A program made the translations under genes and the position numbers. Positions 27,954 to 35,670 of a DNA stretch of 64,000 nucleotides are shown one piece after another; position 1 is the first letter of the stretch; each line of letters opens with the position of its first letter. Location of the stretch: contig NZ_JAANOQ010000007.1 in the NCBI RefSeq assembly GCF_011305415.1, positions 80,449-144,448 of the forward strand, given 5' to 3'. A model generated the notes under the pieces. That model searched no databases. It was not told the origin of the DNA and saw only the letters and a list, made by a program, of their open reading frames with translations. This DNA is from Flavobacterium bernardetii. Lineage in GTDB: Bacteria; Bacteroidota; Bacteroidia; Flavobacteriales; Flavobacteriaceae.

Positions 27954-28361
27954 TTAAAATTCAAAATTACAGCTTTCGCATTTATATTTTTGCTTCGAAA
28001 ATAATGGCATTGATAGGGTGAGAAGTCCATAAACAAAAGCAAAAAAAGATTTCACATCTTTAATACTAGTTACCATTGTAATGGTAGTAGAGCCACAATT
28101 CGGACAAGATAACAATTCACCTTTATCATTAACAGAATATTCCGGAATAGCATCTAAAATTTGTTTGGCTTTCATGACATCTTCAGATTTTACAAATAAC
28201 TTTACGCCACCAAGAGCATTACTTAATAAAGGATCGGTGTTAATTGTGTTTTCATTTTGCAAAAAAACTTTAATTCCTTCAGATTGTAGTTTAGCTTTGT
28301 ATAAATACGCTTCAGATGCATATTGATAATTGGCAATTTTTATAAATTTAGAATTTTCCAT
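27954..28361 (-). CDS. DUF2007 protein with C-terminal zinc ribbon
   Basis: 135 residues from the ATG at 28361 (another in-frame ATG is two codons upstream; MENSKFIKI is the more natural start). The N-terminal 70 residues match DUF2007, a ferredoxin-like fold proposed to be a signal-transducing domain (YQYASEAYLYKAKLQSEGI, LFVKSEDVMKAKQIL). After it come CPNCGS and CESCNF, a four-cysteine zinc ribbon, separated by a short hydrophobic segment. It may sense or bind a ligand at the membrane; no direct function is known. It follows a terminator and precedes bioD. Confidence 0.85.
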   Translation of the reverse strand: MENSKFIKIANYQYASEAYLYKAKLQSEGIKVFLQNENTINTDPLLSNALGGVKLFVKSEDVMKAKQILDAIPEYSVNDKGELLSCPNCGSTTITMVTSIKDVKSFFAFVYGLLTLSMPLFSKQKYKCESCNFEF

Positions 28362-28394
28362 GAACAAATTTATAAAATACTTGTCAGCTTAACA

Positions 28395-28422
28395 TAAAAA
28401 AAGCCCATCATATTGACAGGCT
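28395..28422 (-). terminator. Terminator of the ECF sigma operon
   Basis: On the minus strand, AGCCTGTCA pairs with TGATGGGCT (9 pairs, two of them G-T) around a 3-nt loop, followed by seven T's. It starts 8 bases after the stop of the 204-residue membrane protein. Confidence 0.85.
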
Positions 28423-28429
28423 AATTTAT

Positions 28430-29044
28430 TTAATCTTCTTTTAATTCGTCGATTACTTTTCTAATTTCCTTTGCGTATTTTCCATAGAAGTATTGAACCC
28501 ACCATTCCAAAGCTAAGCCCATAAATAATATAAAAATTGCAACAACAACAAACAACCCTATAAAGTGCGAATTATGTAAATTACTTAACACAATTTCTCC
28601 TGATTTCGACCATTGATAATATCCCGCACCAACAATAAATAAAACCATAAAGGGAGTTAAGGCAAAACCAAACGTTTTATACAATTCCATATTCAATCGG
28701 ATGTCAAAATATGTTTCATATAAACTATCTTTTGTGTTTAGCGACACGTTGTTTAATCGTTTATAAAATAAATATAATTTTACTAAATAATAAATACTTA
28801 CAGCTACAAACATGCTAAACAACAAATAAAAAGGCTTTACCATTGTTGAGGGGAAATCATTCATAACTGGTAAAAAACCAATTAACACAATAGAAATTAT
28901 TTGATAGAAAAATTCATTCCTTAAATTTTTTCTAATTTTATCCAATGGCGTATTTGCCGATTGAATTTTTTCTAAATTTTCAGGAAGTTTGATATTTTCA
29001 TTCGTATCATTATTCCATGCATTTTGCATATCATTAAAATCCAT
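28430..29044 (-). CDS. Membrane protein of the ECF sigma operon, possible anti-sigma factor
   Basis: 204 residues: a hydrophilic N-terminus of about 45 residues (MDFNDMQNAWNND), then four predicted membrane helices (about 47-64, 70-92, 125-145, 160-185). It overlaps the 3' end of the sigma factor gene by 11 bases, which indicates coupled synthesis. Position directly after an ECF sigma gene and a cytoplasmic N-terminus before membrane helices suggest an anti-sigma or regulatory role, but no ZAS-type zinc motif (HxxxCxxC) is present. Similar proteins sit after sigma genes in other flavobacteria, from memory. Confidence 0.75.
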   Translation of the reverse strand: MDFNDMQNAWNNDTNENIKLPENLEKIQSANTPLDKIRKNLRNEFFYQIISIVLIGFLPVMNDFPSTMVKPFYLLFSMFVAVSIYYLVKLYLFYKRLNNVSLNTKDSLYETYFDIRLNMELYKTFGFALTPFMVLFIVGAGYYQWSKSGEIVLSNLHNSHFIGLFVVVAIFILFMGLALEWWVQYFYGKYAKEIRKVIDELKED

Positions 29045-29537
29045 ATCCTTGATTTTTAATTAATTCTTTTAATTTTTCTTTTGCTCTATTTAATTTTACT
29101 CGTGCATTCCCTTCAGAAATACCCAAGTTCTCGCCAATTTCTTTATGTGAAAACCCTTCTAATTGATAGAAAATTATGGCTTTGTCAATTTTTTCCAATT
29201 TTTGAACAGCTTTATAGAAATGTTCAATTTGTTTTTCTTTTACTTCTGAATCGTTTTCTTCTTCACGAATATTCGTAGAAGGCAATTCATAATTGTCTAC
29301 CTTACGTTTTTCTTTTTTTAAAAAAACAATAGCTGTATTAATAGCCACCCGATACATCCAGGTTGAAAATTGACTTTCACCTTTAAATGAATCGTAAGCC
29401 TTCCATAATTGGCAAACAATTTCTTGAAACAAATCTTCTTGATCATCTATATTGTCCATGTACATTTTGGAAACTTTGTAAAGTATTCCTTTATGCTTTT
29501 CAATTCGAGATAAAAATTCTTGTTCTTTAACTTTCAA
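29034..29537 (-). CDS. ECF-type RNA polymerase sigma factor
   Basis: 167 residues with the two domains of extracytoplasmic-function sigma factors: region 2 (DNIDDQEDLFQEIVCQLWKAY, QFSTWMYRVAINTA, about residues 28-75) and region 4 (AIIFYQLEGFSHKEIGENLGISEGNARVKLNRAKEKLKEL, helix-turn-helix, about 118-160). It directs RNA polymerase to its own set of promoters. It starts 5 bases after the TraB/GumN gene's stop and overlaps the following membrane protein, so the four small genes from 30671 to 28430 form one unit. Confidence 0.95.
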   Translation of the reverse strand: MKVKEQEFLSRIEKHKGILYKVSKMYMDNIDDQEDLFQEIVCQLWKAYDSFKGESQFSTWMYRVAINTAIVFLKKEKRKVDNYELPSTNIREEENDSEVKEKQIEHFYKAVQKLEKIDKAIIFYQLEGFSHKEIGENLGISEGNARVKLNRAKEKLKELIKNQGYGF

Positions 29538-29542
29538 AACGC

Positions 29543-30415
29543 TTATTTTTCTATAGGTTTTACTGTATAACCAGCTTGTTTTAATAAATTTATCACACCA
29601 TTATTACCTGGTAAATGTGCTGCACCTACTGCAAAGAAAACACTATGTTGCTGCATCATTTCTGGCATTTTTTTAATCCAATTTTTATTTCTACTATCTA
29701 ACATTAAATTTTGAGCTTCAGCATCCATAAATTTATCATTAGTGGTCATTTCAAGAATATTAGACAATTCTTCATTTTTATAAAAACCATACAATTGCTC
29801 AAAATAACTAGAATCATACTCGCTAAATTGATTTATAAATTCTTCATTAGTAAAGGAACCTGAAAAAGTTCTAATTTGATCTTCAACGGTTTCTAACCCG
29901 TGAATAACCGTTTTTTTCCCTTTAGTCATCTTCAAAAATTCAATTTCATACATTTTAGGTGGGCAATTTAATTGTTTAAACATTATTGTACTCATAATAC
30001 CAATTAAATTAAAGTTTTCAAATTGCTTAATATCTAATGCATACTTATTTTTTAACAAATTTTCTAATTTTACATATTCTTCTTTTGACAATGCTTGAGA
30101 TAAAGGAACAGAAGACACTGCTAATTTTTGCATGTTTTGCAATTCTTTAGGATCATCGAAATCTAATTCTAAAGCTAATTCTTCCGATTTATTAAATGCT
30201 ATAGTTACTTTTTCTTTTAAAACATAATCGTTTTCGCAAATCATATGGACTGTACCAAACAAATAAGATGGTTTTTCTAACCCATTACCAGTAATTTCCC
30301 AAAGCAAAGAATTTTCAATTTTATTTACTTCCGATTTTTTTGTAGTTTGAGCATTTCCAAAATTTGCAATTAACAATACTACAGCTAGTAAAGCTGATTT
30401 TACTATTTTTTTCAT
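29543..30415 (-). CDS. TraB/GumN family protein, exported
   Basis: 290 residues with a signal peptide (MKKIVKSALLAVVLLIANFGNAQ). The TraB/GumN (PF01963-type, Tiki-related) motifs are visible: GTVHMI near residue 56, the acidic segment ALELDFDD near 80 and GAAHLPG near 270. Tiki relatives are metal-dependent proteases, and the paired histidine motifs fit a metal site. The bacterial proteins are mostly uncharacterised. Just upstream of the ECF sigma gene, so it may be part of an envelope-stress circuit. Substrate unknown. Confidence 0.88.
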   Translation of the reverse strand: MKKIVKSALLAVVLLIANFGNAQTTKKSEVNKIENSLLWEITGNGLEKPSYLFGTVHMICENDYVLKEKVTIAFNKSEELALELDFDDPKELQNMQKLAVSSVPLSQALSKEEYVKLENLLKNKYALDIKQFENFNLIGIMSTIMFKQLNCPPKMYEIEFLKMTKGKKTVIHGLETVEDQIRTFSGSFTNEEFINQFSEYDSSYFEQLYGFYKNEELSNILEMTTNDKFMDAEAQNLMLDSRNKNWIKKMPEMMQQHSVFFAVGAAHLPGNNGVINLLKQAGYTVKPIEK

Positions 30416-30464
30416 TTTTGATTGATTTTAAATTTGATGATTGAAACTCTATATAAGTTATTGC

Positions 30465-30671
30465 TTACTTTTTTGTTAATGAAATTATGTTTTTAGAAAA
30501 CACAATTACCGATACTATAAATAGTGGCAAAATTGAAGACCATTTTACTTCTGTTTCCAATTGCATAAAATATTTTACAACTGAATACCCAATTCCGAAA
30601 GCTGATAAAAATAACATTACATAACTAGCTCCGTTTTTTACTTTTTGTGAATTTACTGTTTTTGTTTCCAT
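30465..30671 (-). CDS. Small two-helix membrane protein
   Basis: 68 residues with two hydrophobic segments (about 15-33 and 44-63) separated by a short polar loop; no known family recognised. It is the first gene of the ECF sigma unit, 49 bases ahead of the TraB/GumN gene. A candidate ECF promoter lies just upstream, so it may be the sigma factor's own target. Size and composition make it a plausible but not certain gene. Confidence 0.65.
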   Translation of the reverse strand: METKTVNSQKVKNGASYVMLFLSAFGIGYSVVKYFMQLETEVKWSSILPLFIVSVIVFSKNIISLTKK

Positions 30672-30694
30672 AATTTAAAAGTTTAATTTGATTA

Positions 30695-30728
30695 CAACTC
30701 GTAAGTAAAAGAAAAACAAAAACGTTAC
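30695..30728 (-). promoter_or_regulatory. Candidate ECF-sigma promoter
   Basis: Minus strand GTAAC (30728-30724) followed after 22 nt by CGAGTTG (30701-30695), about 25 bases before the start of the 68-residue gene. It resembles the AAC/CGnn layout of ECF promoters, though the spacer is on the long side. No TAnnTTTG is present here, so autoregulation by the sigma factor is possible. Confidence 0.4.
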
Positions 30729-30747
30729 AAAAAAAATATATTTTTTT

Positions 30748-31929
30748 TTAAAGAAGTGAGTAAAGACAGTTGATTACGGCTGATATTTCTTCTGTAGAAT
30801 TGTAACTATGTAAACAAAAACGCAATCTTTCTTGTCCTTCTGGAACAGTTGGTGAAAGAATGGCTTTCACTTCAAAACCTTTTTCTTGTAATTGAGCAGC
30901 AATATGTTTTACTTTTTCATTACCTGGAATAATGGCCGAATGAATCGCTGATTTACTATATACAAATAAAGGTTTGATGCCTAATAATTGCTTTTGTTGA
31001 TTGAAAAAATTGATATTTTCTTTTAATTTTTGAAGTTCCGTTGACTGATTCACATTTTGATACGCTACTAAAATTGTAGCAACCGAATGCGGTGAAAGTC
31101 CGGTTGTATAAATAAAACTTCTGGCGAAATTGACTAAATATTCTTTTAAACTAGCACTTCCTAAAATGGCAGCGCCGTGACAACCTAAGCCTTTACCGAA
31201 AGTCATAATTCTGGCAAAAACTTTATCTTGAAGATTTTGTGATTGCATTAAACCTTCCCCTTTTTCTCCAAAAACACCTAAAGCGTGCGCTTCATCTACC
31301 ACTAAAAGCGCGTTGAATTTCTCTGAAAGTTGCACTAAAGTTTCCATGTTTGGTGCATCGCCATCCATGGAGAAAACGGATTCTGTAACAATATAAATAG
31401 TGGGAAGCTGGGAGTTGGGAGTTGGGAGTTGCCCTTCAACAAGCTCAGAGTTAGAAGTCTGAAATTTACTTAATAAAGCTTCTAAATCTTCATAATCATT
31501 ATGTTGAAATTTATAAGATTTAGCATGACTCATTTGAATGCCATCGCGAATGGAAGCGTGACATAATTCGTCAAAAAGTATAATATCATTTCGTTGCGGA
31601 ACAGCGCTGAAAAAACCCACATTCGCATCGTAACCTGAATTAAAAATTAAAGCAGCTTCCGATTGATGAAATTTAGCAATATAATTTTCTGTAACTGAAT
31701 ATAGATTATGATTTCCAGAGATTAATCGTGAACCCGTTGCACCGTTTATTTTTATGTTGTTTTCTACTAAATATTGGTGAGTCGCATCAAATACATTTTC
31801 ATTTTTCGCAAAACCTAAATAATCGTTTGATGAAAAATCGATACCATTTGTGGGAATAGGCAATTTTCGTAAAGCATTAGTTTCGATACGAAGGTTTAAT
31901 TTTTGCTGAAGTACGTTTGGAATTTTCAT
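30748..31929 (-). CDS. bioF: 8-amino-7-oxononanoate synthase-like enzyme, with an in-frame repeat insertion
   Basis: PLP-dependent alpha-oxoamine synthase that joins a pimeloyl thioester with alanine in biotin synthesis. It is 393 residues. PLP-site motifs: FNSGYDANVG (97-106), VDEAHALGVFG (211-221) and the Schiff-base lysine K246 (TFGKGLGCHG). Residues about 157-177 (QTSNSELVEGQLPTPNSQLP region) have no counterpart in the usual enzyme and are encoded by an intergenic-type repeat. They sit just before YIVTESVFSMDGD, at a surface loop in the family. KBL (glycine C-acetyltransferase) is the alternative, but the bio neighbourhood favours BioF. Confidence 0.9.
   Translation of the reverse strand: MKIPNVLQQKLNLRIETNALRKLPIPTNGIDFSSNDYLGFAKNENVFDATHQYLVENNIKINGATGSRLISGNHNLYSVTENYIAKFHQSEAALIFNSGYDANVGFFSAVPQRNDIILFDELCHASIRDGIQMSHAKSYKFQHNDYEDLEALLSKFQTSNSELVEGQLPTPNSQLPTIYIVTESVFSMDGDAPNMETLVQLSEKFNALLVVDEAHALGVFGEKGEGLMQSQNLQDKVFARIMTFGKGLGCHGAAILGSASLKEYLVNFARSFIYTTGLSPHSVATILVAYQNVNQSTELQKLKENINFFNQQKQLLGIKPLFVYSKSAIHSAIIPGNEKVKHIAAQLQEKGFEVKAILSPTVPEGQERLRFCLHSYNSTEEISAVINCLYSLL
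31402..31466. repeat. Intergenic-type repeat inside bioF
   Basis: Plus strand: AGTTGGG words (7-nt period, about 31411-31430) followed by CCCTTCAACAAGCTCAG (31432-31447). The first part matches the heptad arrays of intergenic regions, the second shares the 15-base core CTTCRACAAGCTCAG with 15119-15133. Length is a multiple of three and no stop is introduced. Confidence 0.8.
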
Positions 31930-31940
31930 TAGGTAAAAAT

Positions 31941-31975
31941 AAAAAAATCCCGATAAGAAAACACTTATCGGGATT
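31941..31975 (-). terminator. Terminator of atpD-atpC
   Basis: Stem AATCCCGATAAG (31946-31957) with CTTATCGGGATT (31964-31975), 12 perfect pairs and a 6-nt loop; on the minus strand it runs into seven T's. It ends about 12 bases before the bioF ATG. Confidence 0.94.
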
Positions 31976-31997
31976 GATATTTTAATAAAAAACTGAA

Positions 31998-32279
31998 TTA
32001 GTCTGCTAAAACAATTACTTTATTGTTATTCATTTCTATAGTACCAGAGTTAATTGCTAACCAATATGTTTGCTCATTTACTTTTGTAAATTTTGCTAAA
32101 TTGGCTTTATCAATATTAAAACTTGTTGCACTAATTTTAATGTTCCCTTTTTGTAAAATGGAAACAATAGCAGCGTGATTATTTAACATTTGAAACTCGC
32201 CATTGATTCCTGGAACAGATACTGATGTAACTTCTCCTGAAAATAAGGTTGCTTCTGGTGATACTATTTCTAAAATCAT
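31998..32279 (-). CDS. atpC: F1F0 ATP synthase subunit epsilon (short)
   Basis: Central-stalk subunit of F1. At 93 residues it has only the N-terminal beta-sandwich (MILEIVSPEATLFSGEVTSVSVPG, INGEFQMLNNHAAIVS), and lacks the C-terminal two-helix domain that inhibits ATP hydrolysis in E. coli (139 residues). The gene ends cleanly with a terminator, so it is naturally short. It follows atpD after an 86-base gap filled with 7-nt word repeats. Confidence 0.94.
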   Translation of the reverse strand: MILEIVSPEATLFSGEVTSVSVPGINGEFQMLNNHAAIVSILQKGNIKISATSFNIDKANLAKFTKVNEQTYWLAINSGTIEMNNNKVIVLAD

Positions 32280-32290
32280 ATTTTCTTAAG

Positions 32291-32361
32291 TTTGAAGATG
32301 GAAGTTTGAAGATGGAAGATGAAGGTTTAACTTCTGGCTTCTCGCTTCTGGCATCCAGCTT
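32291..32361. repeat. Heptad word array between atpD and atpC
   Basis: Plus strand TTTGAAGATGGAAG occurs twice in tandem (32291-32318), followed by ATGAAGG and then words such as CTTCTGG and CTTCTCG in the same 7-base register. It fills the whole gap between the two genes and must be transcribed with them. Confidence 0.75.
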
Positions 32362-32365
32362 TTTA

Positions 32366-33880
<1,515 letters not shown>

Positions 33881-33937
33881 TTATGTATTTATTTAATAGC
33901 TATTTATATTTGAAAAAAACATACTTTTTTCAGAGTG

Positions 33938-33969
33938 CAAAGATAGTTTTTTTAGATGCAATTATGCAA
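33938..33969 (-). promoter_or_regulatory. Promoter of atpD-atpC
   Basis: Minus strand TTG (33969-33967), a 21-nt spacer, TATCTTTG (33945-33938). This leaves a leader of about 55 nt to the atpD ATG. Confidence 0.7.
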
Positions 33970-33994
33970 TATGTTTTTTAAATTTTTTTCAATA

Positions 33995-34036
33995 AAAAAG
34001 CGAAATAACTAATATTTAGCTTTTTTAGGTTATTCT
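33995..34036 (-). terminator. Terminator of the ABC gene pair, copy of the glmS 3' end
   Basis: A 42-bp segment matching 35629-35670 at 40 positions. It includes the stem (GCGAAATA with a partly mismatched partner), the T-tract and the ten bases AGAATAACCT that in the other copy span the glmS stop codon. Here those bases are outside any gene. Confidence 0.85.
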
Positions 34037-34077
34037 GAGTAGTAGATTTTGAGAGAATTGGTGACTTTTAAATTTAT

Positions 34078-34719
34078 TTACACAAAAAGAGTCTCTTCAA
34101 TTAAATTAAAATTTTGTTTTTCAAATTTTACAACTGTTTTATTATTTAGTACAAAAATTTCTAAACAATTTGCATATAATATTTCCATGATATGCGACGA
34201 AATTATAATTACACTATTTTGGGCTTGTTTTTTTAAAAACTGAATTAATATAAAATTAGACTCTAAGTCTAATCCATTAAATGGTTCGTCTAAAAAATAA
34301 ACTGGATAAGCTTTTTGAAAGACTGCATTTAAATATACTTTCTTTTTCATTCCTGTTGAAAACTCTCGTATTAATTTATCTTTTGGAATTTCAAACAATA
34401 AATTATTAGCATTGGTTTTATTCTTTTTAACATCTAACAATTTCCTGTAAAAATCATAAAATTCATCGGAAGTTAATTCACCATAAACCGAAGGTTCAGT
34501 AGGACACCATGCCACATTTTGCTTTTTAATGTTTTCTGAATTAAATGTACATGTTCCTGTGAATTTTTCTAAACCTAATACACATTTAAACAAAGTAGTT
34601 TTTCCTTGTCCGTTTTTACCAACTAAACCGAAAATACCAGGTTTGTCAATATTAATAGTTATGTTTTTAAGAAGTATTTCTTGAGTAAATTTCTTTTCTT
34701 TTATATTAATTGCTAACAT
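34078..34719 (-). CDS. ABC transporter ATP-binding protein
   Basis: 213-residue nucleotide-binding protein. Walker A GKNGQGKT (34-41), signature STGMKKK (121-127, a variant of LSGGQ seen in small ABC exporters), Walker B VYFLDEP (140-146) and the H-loop SSHI (about 174-177) are present, so it should hydrolyse ATP. Its start overlaps the 3' end of the membrane partner by 14 bases. Short length and signature fit exporters of peptides or small antibiotics or of the CcmA/gliding type; the substrate is unknown. It is A/T-richer by eye than its neighbours and lies between direct repeats, which suggests acquisition. Confidence 0.9.
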   Translation of the reverse strand: MLAINIKEKKFTQEILLKNITINIDKPGIFGLVGKNGQGKTTLFKCVLGLEKFTGTCTFNSENIKKQNVAWCPTEPSVYGELTSDEFYDFYRKLLDVKKNKTNANNLLFEIPKDKLIREFSTGMKKKVYLNAVFQKAYPVYFLDEPFNGLDLESNFILIQFLKKQAQNSVIIISSHIMEILYANCLEIFVLNNKTVVKFEKQNFNLIEETLFV

Positions 34720-35611
34720 ACTTAATTGAGTTTAGGCTTGAAATTGCCTTTTTATAAAAATATGGAATTAGTAACATAGGCAAACCAAATAACGAAATTA
34801 ACAAAACCACAAATATTGCAAAAACCAACTGTTGTAGCATAATGTTATTAAAATAAATATATTTCAGAAGGGTTGCAGTAATCGAAATTACAAAAACAGG
34901 AAGAAAATAAACTAACATTTCCAAATTTAAAATTAAAAAAAGAAACATTGCAGGAAACAAAACAAAAGAAGAATTAATTAAAGTGTTTTTCAGCTGAAAA
35001 AACAAATATTTTTCAGAATTAAATGGGCTTATTATTATTTCTTCTGTGTTTTCTCTTTCAAAAGTTGCAATAATCGAAACTAAAGTAAGTAACAATAACC
35101 CAAAAAATAAAACGTTCTCGTTTTTATGCAAATAATAGATATAACAAAGCGTAAAAATTATGGGATAAACAAAAAGCAATTTATGTTTTCTAAAACTAAT
35201 GTGCCAAAACACATTAAAAAGATCAAAAGGATATGAAATAATTTTAAATGAAAGTTTTGGTAAATTGATTAAAATAATATTTAAAAGCAAAAAAACTACA
35301 ATATACAACCACTCGAGTTTTAAAAACAATACAATTATATAAGGCAACAAATAAAATATATATTCAAAAAAAAGAATGACTTTATAATTTTTACTAAGCT
35401 TTAAAAAAGAAGAATCGACTCGGTTTGCATTAAAAGCAACAACATCGAAAAAACATAAAAATATATAATTTTTATATTCTTCAAAATAATAATAAAAAAA
35501 TAAAGCCCCTAAAGAATGTAATAATAACAATAAAAAATAAGCTAAATAATCATCTTTTGAAACCCATTTTCTCAATCTGATTACTAGTAAATATTTTAAT
35601 ATTTGTAACAC
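34706..35611 (-). CDS. Membrane protein, probable ABC transporter permease
   Basis: 301 residues, very hydrophobic, with about eight predicted membrane helices and no recognised family motif. It starts at a GTG (MLQILKYLLVIRLRKW). The 14-base overlap with the ATP-binding gene makes it the likely membrane partner. No promoter of the TAnnTTTG type was seen upstream; the glmS terminator is only 18 bases away. It may be expressed by read-through from glmS. Substrate unknown. Confidence 0.75.
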   Translation of the reverse strand: MLQILKYLLVIRLRKWVSKDDYLAYFLLLLLHSLGALFFYYYFEEYKNYIFLCFFDVVAFNANRVDSSFLKLSKNYKVILFFEYIFYLLPYIIVLFLKLEWLYIVVFLLLNIILINLPKLSFKIISYPFDLFNVFWHISFRKHKLLFVYPIIFTLCYIYYLHKNENVLFFGLLLLTLVSIIATFERENTEEIIISPFNSEKYLFFQLKNTLINSSFVLFPAMFLFLILNLEMLVYFLPVFVISITATLLKYIYFNNIMLQQLVFAIFVVLLISLFGLPMLLIPYFYKKAISSLNSIKYVSN

Positions 35612-35628
35612 TTTTATATTTTAAATAT

Positions 35629-35670
35629 AAAAAGCGAAATAATTAATATTTCGCTTTTTTAGGTTATTCT
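35629..35670 (-). terminator. Terminator of glmS
   Basis: On the minus strand, AAAGCGAAATA pairs with TATTTCGCTTT around a short loop, followed by T's. It begins 3-4 bases after the glmS stop. This is the intact copy of the 42-bp direct repeat that is also found at 33995-34036. Confidence 0.88.
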
